A DNA stretch of 57,248 bases from JAWVZS01 sp964507825 (lineage in GTDB: Archaea; Thermoproteota; Nitrososphaeria; Nitrososphaerales; Nitrosopumilaceae): contig CAZDQM010000004.1 in assembly GCA_964507825.1 (NCBI GenBank), positions 1 to 57,248 on the forward strand. Reading direction: 5' to 3'. Positions within the stretch are counted from its first letter, which is position 1. The number at the start of each line of letters is the position of its first letter. Positions 27,320-35,580 of the stretch are shown in pieces. The notes under the pieces are model-generated. The model was not told the origin of the DNA. It made no database searches and worked only from the letters and a program-made list of their open reading frames with translations. Made by a program: the position numbers and the translations under genes.

Positions 27320-27640
27320 ATGTTGGGTGAAAAGGGAAAGTATGCCACGGCCACCGAAAACAGGAGATTTGTATGGAGCAAGGTCATCTGGCCGCTGATC
27401 CTAGATCTCAACGATGTCACGTTCACGCTAAAGCAGTACCAGGTCAAGCGCGATACAGTATGCGCGGGAAATGATATCAGTATGACTAGAACGTCAAGAG
27501 GTCTTGCATCATTGTTACAAAAGGGAATAATCAGGAAGGAAAACGACCTGTATTCAATCCATTACAGGCTAATTCCATACATGAGGCTCAGGGCAGTTTG
27601 CGACTATGCAACTGCGATTCACGAGGTCCGGATAAAATGA
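27320..27640 (+). CDS. Small winged-helix-like protein, unknown function
   Basis: About 106 residues from the ATG at 27320, which lies 25 nt after the TTATAA box at 27292-27297; an in-frame ATG at 27311 would be too close for leaderless transcription. The segment RTSRGLASLLQKGIIRKENDLYSIHYRLIPYMR resembles a wing-containing helix-turn-helix (MarR/ArsR-like hairpin), so a DNA-binding regulator is plausible. No family is recognised with confidence. It could regulate the divergent YkgJ-type gene, from which it is separated by about 36 nt. Confidence 0.6.
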   Translation: MLGEKGKYATATENRRFVWSKVIWPLILDLNDVTFTLKQYQVKRDTVCAGNDISMTRTSRGLASLLQKGIIRKENDLYSIHYRLIPYMRLRAVCDYATAIHEVRIK

Positions 27641-27790
27641 GTGCAATGTAATTATATTTACCGCTGTTCTCGGCACACCAGGCCGATATCCTGTCCATGT
27701 AATCATACAATAGGCCGTGTCATCACCGATCCCACAATACAGGTAATCCTGCCAAATGATTATATGCCAAACTGTGAAAGGCATCTCGGT

Positions 27791-27893
27791 AGCCCGATAG
27801 TCTAGCGGTCAAATGCTTTCAGGCCAAGGATCTCGCGCTCTGGATCTCAGGAGAGGATACGCGGGGACGGCAGTTCGAATCTGCCTCGGGCTA
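27791..27893 (+). tRNA. tRNA-Gln (CTG), with anticodon-loop intron and enlarged D-loop
   Basis: Acceptor stem 27791-27797 pairs with 27886-27892, followed by discriminator A. The T arm is GGCAG-TTCGAAT-CTGCC. The D stem GTCT (27800-27803) pairs with GGAT (27828-27831). The anticodon stem TCGCG (27833-27837) pairs with CGCGG (27860-27864). Anticodon CTG is at 27840-27842, with a 15-nt intron at 27844-27858 in the canonical 37/38 position. The loop between the D-stem strands is 24 nt rather than about 9, so a second ~15-nt insertion, perhaps a non-canonical intron, is present. A TATA-like ATTATATG lies about 30 nt upstream. Identity rests on the A1-U72 pair and CTG anticodon. Confidence 0.75.
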
Positions 27894-27991
27894 CTCTTAA
27901 TCACCACGTGCTCATACCACAATCTGCTTTTCAGCGGCTATGCGTACAGGCATGAAAGTACGCGTTCTTATTCTAGCGGGGTCCAGCCCAA

Positions 27992-28030
27992 GCTTCTTGA
28001 ACAATCGCGACGATATCTTGAAAACACGGC
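27992..28030 (+). pseudogene. Fragment duplicated from the gene at 40275-40460
   Basis: A stretch of about 36 nt (GCTTCTTGAACAATC...GATATCTTGAAAAC) matches the reverse complement of 40321-40358 with about three mismatches, and both encode LLEQSRRYLEN. Here it abuts the MITE-like copy E, so it may have been carried or captured with the repeat. Confidence 0.6.
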
Positions 28031-28032
28031 AC

Positions 28033-28103
28033 GTACACACTCGGGCTGATTCGGGATTCATACTCCGATATATTCTGAGTTTTGAAATTTCAGTATAATA
28101 TAA
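28033..28103 (+). repeat. MITE-like repeat, copy E (right end lost)
   Basis: Starts GTACACACTCGGGCTGATTC and runs through the TGAAATTTCA core; the right end with the ACCTGACC motif is replaced. It ends about 10 nt upstream of the TATA box of rps24e. Confidence 0.8.
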
Positions 28104-28108
28104 TCAAG

Positions 28109-28117
28109 ATTTATATG
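28109..28117 (+). promoter_or_regulatory. TATA box of rps24e-rps27ae
   Basis: TTTATATG centred near 28113, 25-35 nt before the candidate starts, and adjoining repeat copy E. Confidence 0.5.
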
Positions 28118-28142
28118 CATACAGAGGGGGATTTTGGATTGC

Positions 28143-28490
28143 ATGTCCATGATCGAGACAATGAGTGATGTAAATAATACATTCCTGTCTAGGAGAGAGA
28201 TCACTTGTAATTTTCCGGGCCTTGGTGGAAAACTCAAAAAGCTAGACGCCATAGACATGGTCACAAAAGAGTTAAAGCTTGACGGCAAGACGGTCATTCC
28301 AATCAGCATGACGTCCCACGTGGGCAAGTCCCTGATGACAGGAACATTTTACATTTACGACGACGCGGCCTTGGCCAAAAAACAGGTAAACCCATCCATA
28401 TTCTCAAGGCTAGAAAGGGCGGAAAAAAAGGCAAAAGAGTCTAAAGATGAAGAGCCCGCCGCGGATGATGCAGGAAAGGCAGAGCAATGA
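28143..28490 (+). CDS. rps24e: 30S ribosomal protein S24e
   Basis: About 115 residues with the S24e signature: the NTFLSRREITCNFPG strand (cf. the N-terminal RRE motif of the family), a TVIPISMTSHVGKSLMTGTF strand, and a Lys/Glu-rich C-terminal tail after YDDAALAKKQ. It is a small-subunit protein of archaeal and eukaryotic ribosomes. The start is either the ATG at 28143 or the one at 28149; an upstream TTG (28134) is less likely. The TGA stop overlaps the ATG of rps27ae by four bases, so they form an operon. Confidence 0.85.
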   Translation: MSMIETMSDVNNTFLSRREITCNFPGLGGKLKKLDAIDMVTKELKLDGKTVIPISMTSHVGKSLMTGTFYIYDDAALAKKQVNPSIFSRLERAEKKAKESKDEEPAADDAGKAEQ

Positions 28491-28657
28491 CTGGAAAGGG
28501 CACTAGTCCGAAGATCAGCGGATACTATAACATAAAGGACGGCAAGGCAACCAAGACAAGAAGAATATGTTCAAGGTGCGGAAGGGGCGTCTTTATGTCC
28601 GATCACAAGGACCGTCACGCGTGCGGCAAGTGTGGCCTGACAGAATTTAATCAGTAG
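28487..28657 (+). CDS. rps27ae: 30S ribosomal protein S27ae
   Basis: A 56-residue zinc-ribbon ribosomal protein. The C4 zinc site is RRICSRCGRG...HACGKCGLTEF, preceded by the YYNIKDGKA strand typical of S27ae. It follows rps24e with an ATGA overlap, the order seen in many archaea. Its stop overlaps by seven bases with the convergent HExxH-protein gene. Confidence 0.92.
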   Translation: MTGKGTSPKISGYYNIKDGKATKTRRICSRCGRGVFMSDHKDRHACGKCGLTEFNQ

Positions 28658-29472
28658 ATCTGTTTTTTACGAATCTTTATGCTTTTGTTATACATGTCAT
28701 CGATTCGAGTAACCAGCGCTGGATCTAGCCGGATCTGAGCCAGTGAGTCAGCGGAGATCTTTGCAATATTAGAGTCAAGCGAGATAGTGCTTGTGGGCAG
28801 TTCCTTATCAATCCACAATTTCACAACCTTGTCCTCGAGTTTATGATCCCTAAAGCCCGATGGGAATCGCTTGGTTATATGGAGCAGTAACGTCCTGTCT
28901 GAAAAGACCGCCCTAGGCTCCAAAAGCCTCGATCTATCCGCATACACGCTTTCAAAAAGGTTTCCGGTTAACTCATCAGAGAGTACCTCCATCCTCGAGA
29001 CCCGCCGTATTAGCTCCAGATAATGAAGAAATTCATGAGCTAAAATAGCATGTATCGTTCCCTTTAACCCGTATGCCACAAGCGGTGCTGAAATCTGAAT
29101 CACCACCTGAAGGCGGTCATCATGTACAAGCGGTATGGTCCTTGCAAACAAGATTCCATACTGGTACGAGTGCGGCTCGTGCTCGGTTACGATAACCGAC
29201 GGGTCCACATATGCCACCGGAAACCTGATTCCGGACGCCTTTTCAATCCGGTTTATTCCAGATACGGTAATCGGGAATCGTTTCTGTACCATGTTATAGA
29301 TGGTATCAGGTATCGCCCCCTGCTCGAGCGCTTCTTTGACCTTAATCATAGGATCCATGAAATATACCCCGCAATCACGGCAAAACAGGCGCGCCCTACC
29401 TAGAGCGGGACTTGCCCGACTTTGATTTTTTGCCCTTGCGCCTTTTTTCACGTTGATCGGCCCAGCGCTCAT
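28651..29472 (-). CDS. HExxH putative zinc metalloprotease, unknown substrate
   Basis: The open frame encodes 273 residues, but the real start may be the ATG at 29358 (MDPMIKVKEALEQ). The core LKGTIHAILAHEFLHYLELIRR carries the HExxH zinc-binding/catalytic motif of gluzincin-type peptidases, preceded by beta-rich segments and followed by a helical C-terminus. There is no signal peptide or membrane helix, so it is cytoplasmic. The part before residue 39 (…LFCRDCGVYF) overlaps another small frame and is doubtful. I cannot name the family. Confidence 0.65.
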   Translation of the reverse strand: MSAGPINVKKGARAKNQSRASPALGRARLFCRDCGVYFMDPMIKVKEALEQGAIPDTIYNMVQKRFPITVSGINRIEKASGIRFPVAYVDPSVIVTEHEPHSYQYGILFARTIPLVHDDRLQVVIQISAPLVAYGLKGTIHAILAHEFLHYLELIRRVSRMEVLSDELTGNLFESVYADRSRLLEPRAVFSDRTLLLHITKRFPSGFRDHKLEDKVVKLWIDKELPTSTISLDSNIAKISADSLAQIRLDPALVTRIDDMYNKSIKIRKKQIY

Positions 29473-29491
29473 GCTTGCCCTTTTTCCTCAT
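29396..29491 (-). CDS. Possible 31-residue Lys/Arg-rich peptide
   Basis: A minus-strand ATG at 29491 opens a 31-residue frame, MRKKGKHERWADQREKRRKG followed by more Lys/Ser/Arg, more than half basic residues. It overlaps the doubtful N-terminal extension of the HExxH protein in a different frame. Small very basic proteins occur near ribosomal genes in archaea; this could be a real leader gene of the HExxH protein or a chance frame. Confidence 0.35.
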   Translation of the reverse strand: MRKKGKHERWADQREKRRKGKKSKSGKSRSR

Positions 29492-29907
29492 CGGCATGAA
29501 GACCATTCACAAGAGGTATTAGTTAATTGTTATCATTTGTAACATCTTCTGAGGAGCCGTGGAATCATGTCACCCCGACGTATAAGAAACAGGACGCAGG
29601 GAGGCATGCAATGACACGTATAATTGCAGTTCTAGATGTATGGGAGCAAAGGCAGAAGACGCGCCGCATAGTGCAAAGCGTATGCTGCGCACCGTAGCGT
29701 AAAAATCAGCCCATTCTTGAGCCGGCCAAGGGACAGAAGGCGGATCTCGCCTTCAGAAAGCAGTAGCCAAAAGATGATATCGGCCATGATACAAGAAAAG
29801 CAGTCTCACAACCCCCAGATGTGTGATATAATTCCCCGACTCTATGAAAAACCATAATCCAATACACCTTTACCCGAGAAAATTCGATTTAAAACTCCCA
29901 AAGACGC
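29492..29907. other. Gene-free spacer between HExxH gene and pus10
   Basis: About 415 bases without a convincing gene. Short frames such as the one starting at 29611 (MTRIIAVLDVWEQRQ) end quickly. No tRNA, repeat copy or clear terminator was recognised. Confidence 0.45.
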
Positions 29908-31077
29908 CTACAAGGTATCATTTGTCATGACATCCTCAAAGTCAAACCTGACGCATGTACAGTCCATGCCCAGTACCTGCGACATGTTCGGTTCAGAGCC
30001 CCCTTCCACGAGTTTCTTTACGGAAATGCCGCCGTCTGCAACCATGCGGACTGAAAACCCATCAGGTGAAGTCTTTTTGTACGTTAATTCATGTATAGTC
30101 CGCCCCACACGCCTGTCCCCATCAGATACCACGATTGGTCTTTCGGTCATCCCGTATAATCGAGGCAGTAATCGCGGCGGGATTGTATCTCCCGTTTTTA
30201 CATGTAACCGAATCTTGGACCGGAATCCTGTCGGCGTTATTGGAATCCTCCGTATCCTTTTCAGGCCGTGCACAGATACGCCATCTAGATCGATGATCCT
30301 AGGCAGCCTCGAATTTCTTGACTTTGGGCTAGCCAGTCTTGCAAAAAACGGCCTCCCATCCCCTCCAACTAGGCTGTCGCGGTCCTCCCCACCAATCCAC
30401 GTAAACCTGACCCGTACCGTCCCAAGCTTGTCATAAAACATCCGAGATATCACGCCCTCCACGCTGTCAAATGACGTGATCCCGTGGTTGTTGCAGAATA
30501 TGCACCCACTGCCCCTGCAGTCGCCGCACGGCTCTTGCTTTTGCGGCAGCCCACGCGTACCCTTGGTGTATCTTCCAGATACAAGCAATGACTTTGTGCG
30601 CCAGTTGCACGTCTTGGTGCGAAAGTTCACAAGAAATGTTAGATCAGGATCAAGGTTATTCGCCGGCCTCCCTGACCGCCGTGCAAAGGATTTTGAGAGC
30701 AAATGAGTTATCTCAGCCTTGATGCCGCCGGACCCCTTGAGCTTGAATCTGGAACGCACGTGGTCATCCCGGTCCATGACAGATGGCCGCAGAATTGCGC
30801 CGACAAGAAAGCTGGAATAGTGTATCTCCGCGGACATTAAAAGCATCTGATTAACATAAGAATCTAGGTCGCCGAACAGGTCACGGCAGATGTAACACTT
30901 TTCAGTGGTATTATAACGGATTCTGGACTTTATCTGGAACCCAAGGTTTCCCGACGATATAATACAAAGTCGTTTTGCATGCATCCTTCCTAGGCACGAG
31001 TCACACAGCGGAAACATTCCAAGCATATTCCGAGATTCTGCCAGGATATAGTCCGGAATGTTCTTTACGGGTCTCAT
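29908..31077 (-). CDS. pus10: tRNA pseudouridine synthase Pus10
   Basis: A 389-residue archaeal Pus10, which makes pseudouridine-54 and -55 in the T-loop of tRNAs. The N-terminal zinc (THUMP-containing) region has CDSCLGRMHAK and CYIC; a central Cys pair cluster CGDCRGSGCIFCNNHG is typical. The catalytic domain follows with the IDLDGVSVHGLKRI and YKKTSPDGFSVRMVADGG strands. It is the last gene of the minus-strand cluster dph6-srp54-pus10, 12 bases after srp54. Confidence 0.9.
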   Translation of the reverse strand: MRPVKNIPDYILAESRNMLGMFPLCDSCLGRMHAKRLCIISSGNLGFQIKSRIRYNTTEKCYICRDLFGDLDSYVNQMLLMSAEIHYSSFLVGAILRPSVMDRDDHVRSRFKLKGSGGIKAEITHLLSKSFARRSGRPANNLDPDLTFLVNFRTKTCNWRTKSLLVSGRYTKGTRGLPQKQEPCGDCRGSGCIFCNNHGITSFDSVEGVISRMFYDKLGTVRVRFTWIGGEDRDSLVGGDGRPFFARLASPKSRNSRLPRIIDLDGVSVHGLKRIRRIPITPTGFRSKIRLHVKTGDTIPPRLLPRLYGMTERPIVVSDGDRRVGRTIHELTYKKTSPDGFSVRMVADGGISVKKLVEGGSEPNMSQVLGMDCTCVRFDFEDVMTNDTL

Positions 31078-31089
31078 TTGCAGTCGCAG

Positions 31090-32415
31090 CTAACCCATTC
31101 CCATGCGTCGTAGCACGCCTTGCATTTGCCTCCCCTTGGATGCCTTCATCAAGTTCTTTGAATTTTTGTAGTTTTTCATCAGCTCCTTGACATCCTGCTG
31201 CGACCATCCAGAACCCCTTGCAATACGTTGGACTCTTGACGCGTTAAGGACGTCAGGGTTTGCCTTTTCATGAGCAGTCATGCTTTGAATGATGAATCGC
31301 CATCTGTCCATCTTGTCTTCAAGATGATCAAGTTGATCGTCTTTTACCATTCCCGAGAGTCCCGGCATGCTGTCAAGAATACCGCGCAACGATCCCACCT
31401 TAGTAACCTCTTCTAGCTGATAAAAAAAATCCTCCATGTTCATCTTTCCACTAGAAATGCGCTTGAGTCTGACGTCGTCGGCCTCGGTCTCTAGGCGTTT
31501 TGCCAGATCAAGTACCGCCTGAACGTCGCCCATCCCAAGCAGCTTGCCGACAAACCGAGTCGGAGAAAACCTTTCAAGATCATCTATCCGCTCCCCGGTG
31601 CCGATATACATTATCCGGGCCCCTGTCGCGGCCGACGCGGCGATGGCGCCGCCCCCATTTGCAGAGCTATCCAGCTTTGTGACTATGATGCCACCAACCG
31701 GCACTGTCCGGTGGAATGCATCTGCCTGATTATAACACTGCTGCCCTATTGTTCCATCTATTACCAGCAAGGTAAGATCCGGTTCGGCGACCTTGTTGAT
31801 CTCCCTCATCTCATCAAGCAACTCCCGCTCTTCTTTGTGGCGGCCTGCCGTGTCAATCAGCAAGATATCTAGGTTCGAGTTCTCAAAGTGTCGGATCCCG
31901 TTCCTGACTATCTGCGGCGAGTCCCTGTTCTTTTCCTCGCCATACACCTCTACGTTTGCCTTTTCACACATGGTGCGAAGCTGTACTAGCGCGCCGGGCC
32001 GATACGTGTCGGCCCCTATGGCACCCACCCTGTACCCCTGTCCGGTCAGGAATTTTGCAAGCTTTGAGGTTACCGTGGTCTTGCCGCTGCCCTGGATTCC
32101 AAGCATCACTATACGGCTGGTTTTGCCAGGCGCGAACTCAAAGTCAGTCTCGTTGCCAAGCAGCCGGGATAGCTCATCATAAAGTATCTTCACAATGTGG
32201 TTCTTTCTAGAGAGGCCCGGGGGTGGGGATTCGTTGATTGAGCGCTCCCTTAGGTTCCGCGTTATGTCAAAGACTAGCTTGGCATTCACGTCAGATTGCA
32301 GTAATGCGCGCTGGATGTCCTTGGCAAGCTCAGCAATCAGTTCCTCATCCACACCGGAGGATTTGACGATTTTTTTGATTGCCGATCTCAGGTTGTCCTT
32401 TAATCCGTCAAGCAT
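31090..32415 (-). CDS. srp54: Signal recognition particle GTPase SRP54
   Basis: A 441-residue SRP54: N-terminal helical bundle; G domain with GIQGSGKTTVTSKLA (G1), DTYRPGALVQLRTM, LLIDTAGRHKEE (G3) and TKLDSSANGGGAIA (G4); and a methionine-rich M domain (MNMEDFFYQL, MPGLSGM, terminal MKASKGRQMQGVLRRMGMG) that binds 7S RNA and signal sequences. SRP54 delivers ribosome-nascent chains to the membrane. Its start overlaps the end of dph6 by eight bases. SRP19 is encoded elsewhere in the window (41452). Confidence 0.95.
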   Translation of the reverse strand: MLDGLKDNLRSAIKKIVKSSGVDEELIAELAKDIQRALLQSDVNAKLVFDITRNLRERSINESPPPGLSRKNHIVKILYDELSRLLGNETDFEFAPGKTSRIVMLGIQGSGKTTVTSKLAKFLTGQGYRVGAIGADTYRPGALVQLRTMCEKANVEVYGEEKNRDSPQIVRNGIRHFENSNLDILLIDTAGRHKEERELLDEMREINKVAEPDLTLLVIDGTIGQQCYNQADAFHRTVPVGGIIVTKLDSSANGGGAIAASAATGARIMYIGTGERIDDLERFSPTRFVGKLLGMGDVQAVLDLAKRLETEADDVRLKRISSGKMNMEDFFYQLEEVTKVGSLRGILDSMPGLSGMVKDDQLDHLEDKMDRWRFIIQSMTAHEKANPDVLNASRVQRIARGSGWSQQDVKELMKNYKNSKNLMKASKGRQMQGVLRRMGMG

Positions 32416-33097
32416 GGCTGACTAATTCGGCTTCTAGTATTTCAAATCTTCCCCTGTAGCCGTCCCATGATCTCTCCGCATCCCTAATGGCAATCGGCCT
32501 TGAGAAAAGCGGGCAGTTTACCACAAAGGTCTCCGCCTCCCCGCCCTCAAAGCTCATGTTAAAAGAGTGCCTTTTTGACAGAATTTCTAGGCGTACGATA
32601 TCCTCCCTAGTCATGACGCGTCCCATCCAAGAGTCATCAAGGCCGTCAGTGGTGACGCTTGTAATGACAAACTCGAAATGATTATCAAGTAGGTTATACA
32701 TGTACGTTCTTTGATCAACGCCCCACAACGGGGAGAGTAGTTTCAGGCCGAGCTGCCTGCAGGTCCCTTGAAATACAGATTTTTGAAATTCACTTAGTAT
32801 ACCGCCATGTACTAGGCCGTCGATCCCAAATATTTTCTTGGAATATGCTAGTGCATCACGGATCAGATTCGCCTCATGCGATGAGTCAGTGGTTTTTGCA
32901 GAGTATTGCAGTATGGGAATGCCCATCGACTCAGACTGCAACCTTGCAAGGTGAATATTTGGAGAGTGTAATAGATGGCTTTCGTCGGATTTAGGATTAA
33001 TGGATATCAGGCATTCAACGGTGTGATTCATCTGCAGGGCCGCATGCACCGCAAAGGTGCTGTCCTTTCCACCGGAAAACAGAGATGCAAGCCTCAT
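32408..33097 (-). CDS. dph6: Diphthine-ammonia ligase (Dph6) family ATP-binding protein
   Basis: A 229-residue PP-loop ATPase. The N-terminal ASLFSGGKDSTFAVHAAL is the PP-loop; downstream features are ADNLIRDALAY-like helix, DGLVHGGILSEFQ, LLSPLWG and SFEGGEAETFVVNCPLF, all typical of Dph6, which amidates diphthine on elongation factor 2. It leads the operon with srp54 and pus10. Length and motifs are normal. Confidence 0.9.
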   Translation of the reverse strand: MRLASLFSGGKDSTFAVHAALQMNHTVECLISINPKSDESHLLHSPNIHLARLQSESMGIPILQYSAKTTDSSHEANLIRDALAYSKKIFGIDGLVHGGILSEFQKSVFQGTCRQLGLKLLSPLWGVDQRTYMYNLLDNHFEFVITSVTTDGLDDSWMGRVMTREDIVRLEILSKRHSFNMSFEGGEAETFVVNCPLFSRPIAIRDAERSWDGYRGRFEILEAELVSHA

Positions 33098-33456
33098 ACG
33101 TGTAACCGGGATCTGTTCTGATATATTTTATAATAAAAGACAGATGCTTCAATACTCATAATCCTCATCAACACTCAGACGGCTTTTCCGCTTCTCATCA
33201 GCATCCGATACAGCACACATGTGCAGTTATTTTAATTCTGGCTCCATGCCAGCAACTAGACATGATTTTCAAAATTACGGCACGATATCAGGTACATGCT
33301 GCAGGTATCGTGACTAGGTAGCCATGTCATCATAATTCGTATCCAGACATGAAATGAATGCTTTATGATTTTCGTGTTTTGGCCCCAAAATCGCGCGACG
33401 TGCTCGGTACCACAACATGTACACAGGTGCCGATGCCAAATGTCACGATACGAAAA
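33098..33456. other. Gene-free spacer between dph6 and aIF5A genes
   Basis: About 360 bases with no protein-like frame, repeat or RNA that I can recognise. It holds the promoter of the dph6-srp54-pus10 operon (AT-rich TATATTTTATAATA near 33122-33135). Confidence 0.5.
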
Positions 33457-33867
33457 TCAGCCCTTGATTCTCATGATCTTGGTCCTTTCCATGACCTTCC
33501 AGTATTCCACATTCTGGCCGTTTTCGATCTTTCCGTTCACTTCGTCGTCGACCTGTGAGACGTCGATTGTTTCAAAGGTTTCAGAGTCCATAAGCTGGTA
33601 ATTGTCCCCGGTAATCGATATCACCTGCCCGGTTCTCTTGTCTATTAGTGGGACATGAATCTGCATGCTGACCGGGCCGACGTGCGGCCTTTTTTGGCCG
33701 TCAAATACACCCACACCCACTATACGCGCCTTGGCAGCTCCGTGTTTTCCGGGTTTTGAGGTGTCATATTCCACAATCCTGCACGGTTCTCCAGTGGCCT
33801 GATCGCCTACAGGTAACAGTATGTAGGAGCCAATCTTTAACGAACCCAAGTCTGCCGGCTTGCTCAT
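33457..33867 (-). CDS. eif5A: Translation factor aIF5A
   Basis: A 136-residue factor that helps ribosomes past difficult peptide bonds. The N-terminal SH3-like domain contains the loop SKPGKHGAAKARIVGVG, in which the Lys of GKHG is the hypusination (deoxyhypusine) site. The C-terminal OB fold follows from HVPLIDKRTGQVISITGD. Full length. It is followed downstream by the spacer before dph6. Confidence 0.95.
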   Translation of the reverse strand: MSKPADLGSLKIGSYILLPVGDQATGEPCRIVEYDTSKPGKHGAAKARIVGVGVFDGQKRPHVGPVSMQIHVPLIDKRTGQVISITGDNYQLMDSETFETIDVSQVDDEVNGKIENGQNVEYWKVMERTKIMRIKG

Positions 33868-33902
33868 AATGTCAGAAGGTTTCTGTGGAATATTTAACTT
33901 TT

Positions 33903-34541
33903 CTACTTTAACTTTTCAAGAATGGATAGTCCCACTAGGTTGGTCAGGGAGTATCCTTTTCTAGTAACGTCCGAGCGCGTCTTTTCGCAGTACTTGTTGA
34001 CGCTCTGATGACTTTTATCGCTAGAGACCTCTAGGACAACTATACTGTTACTATACGGAAACGCAAACTTTGGTGACTCTTTGCAGTAAAGGTTCATGTG
34101 TCCTAGTCCCGCCCTGGCAACCTTTTCGCGCTTTGCCACGACGTTTGCAATTTCAGAGACATCCTCACCGGACTCCCCGTATTCTAGATAGTATATCGAT
34201 ACAAAGTTCATATTTCCATCCACTTCACGCTGAAAAAAGTCGTCATCTATACTAAAGACATATGACTCTTCGACCTGTTTGTGGTTTTCAACGTCGCCAG
34301 AGAGGGAGGTGTTATCCTTGAATCGGGCAAGAAGATAATGATTGGAACGGTTGGTAAAGTACGGCTTGCTGACTCCTGAAAACGTTGCGGTGGCAAAGTA
34401 CATGGATTCGATGTTTTTTGATCCCTCCCATAATTCTTTGAGTTCTATGGAATCATGCGTGTGATTATAGGGATAGCACACATAACCGTTTACTAGTTCC
34501 TGCTTTGGCACGATCCAAGTTTGTGGGTCAGTATTTAACAA
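33903..34541 (-). CDS. Hypothetical protein, 212 residues
   Basis: Not recognised. A soluble alpha/beta protein without signal peptide or membrane helix. The N-terminus is TWIVPKQELVNGYVCYPYNH; the middle carries several aromatic strands (NFVSIYYLEYGESGEDVSEIANVV); the C-terminal ~60 residues (SNSIVVLEVSSDKSHQSVNK) end in a Lys-rich helix. It lies just upstream of the aIF5A gene on the same strand, about 35 nt apart, so the two may be co-transcribed. Its good codon continuity supports a real gene. Confidence 0.65.
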   Translation of the reverse strand: MLNTDPQTWIVPKQELVNGYVCYPYNHTHDSIELKELWEGSKNIESMYFATATFSGVSKPYFTNRSNHYLLARFKDNTSLSGDVENHKQVEESYVFSIDDDFFQREVDGNMNFVSIYYLEYGESGEDVSEIANVVAKREKVARAGLGHMNLYCKESPKFAFPYSNSIVVLEVSSDKSHQSVNKYCEKTRSDVTRKGYSLTNLVGLSILEKLK

Positions 34542-34578
34542 TTACCGGATTATGCAGTAAAGCAGTGCATACCACATT

Positions 34579-34670
34579 GTACACACTCGGGTCGATTCGG
34601 GATTAATGCCCCGATATATTCTGAGTTTTGAAATTTCAGGTATAATGCACTAGTAGACCTGACCCTGTAC
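34579..34670 (+). repeat. MITE-like repeat, copy F (full, 92 bp)
   Basis: GTACACACTCGGGTCGATTC at the left, TGAAATTTCA palindrome and TATAAT in the middle, and GTAGACCTGACCCTGTAC at the right. The ends form an imperfect inverted repeat of about 14 bp. Confidence 0.85.
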
Positions 34671-35009
34671 CCACATTTGTGCATAAATATACTAGAGATG
34701 TATTACACAGGAATATACTAATGGTTCCCGATTATAGATTCTGATACCGGTCTTAAATTCTGCCCGTAATCATAATACGTCACGCGTGAATTCTGCCAAA
34801 ATAGCGTATCATAAACAATGCTACAATACCAAGCCAAATTGTTACTTTTTATTGTGTGTAAAAATATGCATGATCTAATCCTCGTCACCCCAGACTCCTG
34901 ATTCATCGATTAAGGTAGAGTACATGGATTTTTGTCTCGTTTCATCCAAATACTGCAAACCGACCGTCTTCGATAGTTATTTAATACAAAGAGTCACCCA
35001 AAAAATCGT
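34671..35009. other. Spacer between repeat F and tRNA-Tyr
   Basis: No credible protein frame; a 62-codon minus-strand frame lacks any family feature. The AT-rich TTATTTAATACAAA at about 34976-34990 is the likely tRNA-Tyr promoter. Confidence 0.45.
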
Positions 35010-35131
35010 CCCAAGCTAGCTCAGCCTGGTAGAGCTTCCGGCTGTAGATGTCGGCCCTGGCTGACCATGAGCAGCATATCAGGCATACAGAAACCGGGTT
35101 GTCGAAGGTTCAATTCCTTCGCTTGGGACCA
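35010..35131 (+). tRNA. tRNA-Tyr (GTA) with 45-nt intron, CCA encoded
   Basis: Acceptor CCCAAGC (35010-35016) pairs with GCTTGGG (35121-35127); discriminator A and an encoded CCA follow (35128-35131). D stem GCTC/GAGC, anticodon stem TCCGG (35037-35041)/CCGGG (35094-35098), T arm GAAGG-TTCAATT-CCTTC. Anticodon GTA is at 35044-35046. A 45-nt intron (35048-35092) occupies the usual position between nucleotides 37 and 38, where archaeal tRNA-Tyr introns are common. The intron would be removed by the splicing endonuclease at a bulge-helix-bulge. Confidence 0.92.
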
Positions 35132-35172
35132 CAAATTACACATGACGGCCGCTGAGTCCTGCCATGTATAGA

Positions 35173-35484
35173 TCAAAAGTCCTTGGGAATGTGATTGTTC
35201 TCCTTTAGCCACGCGACCTGAGGCAGTGTAAACCGCCACACTATATCCCCCTGCTCGGTCTTGTTAAAGTCCCACGGAGCGATAATCACAATGTCGTTGT
35301 CGCGAATCCATACCCTTCTTTTCAGCTTGCCCCGGATTCGACCCCTGCGAGTAATACCGTCGGTGCACTTTATCATCACGTGCTCGCCTCCCATCATCTT
35401 GAGAACCCTTCCAAAGAGCTCCTCTTCCTCGGGCAATCTTATCTCCTTTAATTCACTTTCATTTTTGACTTGGCGCTTTCCCAT
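35173..35484 (-). CDS. eif1A: Translation initiation factor aIF1A
   Basis: A 103-residue OB-fold protein: the basic N-terminus (MGKRQVKNESELKEIRLPEEEE), the strand FGRVLKMMGGEHVMIKCTDG, the RNA-binding RRGRIRGKLKRRVWIRDNDIVII, and a C-terminal helix. It matches eIF1A and bacterial IF1 and promotes scanning/start-codon selection at the ribosomal A site. Complete length. Confidence 0.95.
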   Translation of the reverse strand: MGKRQVKNESELKEIRLPEEEELFGRVLKMMGGEHVMIKCTDGITRRGRIRGKLKRRVWIRDNDIVIIAPWDFNKTEQGDIVWRFTLPQVAWLKENNHIPKDF

Positions 35485-35580
35485 GCAAGTACGTCATGCG
35501 CATTACATATAATTGTGAAGATTCGGTCACAAGCACCCCACGGGCAAAAATTTTATTCCAGATACAGGTACATATTCGCT

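Noticed and set aside
35048..35092. Box C/D guide RNA inside the tRNA-Tyr intron.
   Set aside because: A CTGA is present but a proper C box (RTGATGA) is not; the intron is too short for a typical guide.
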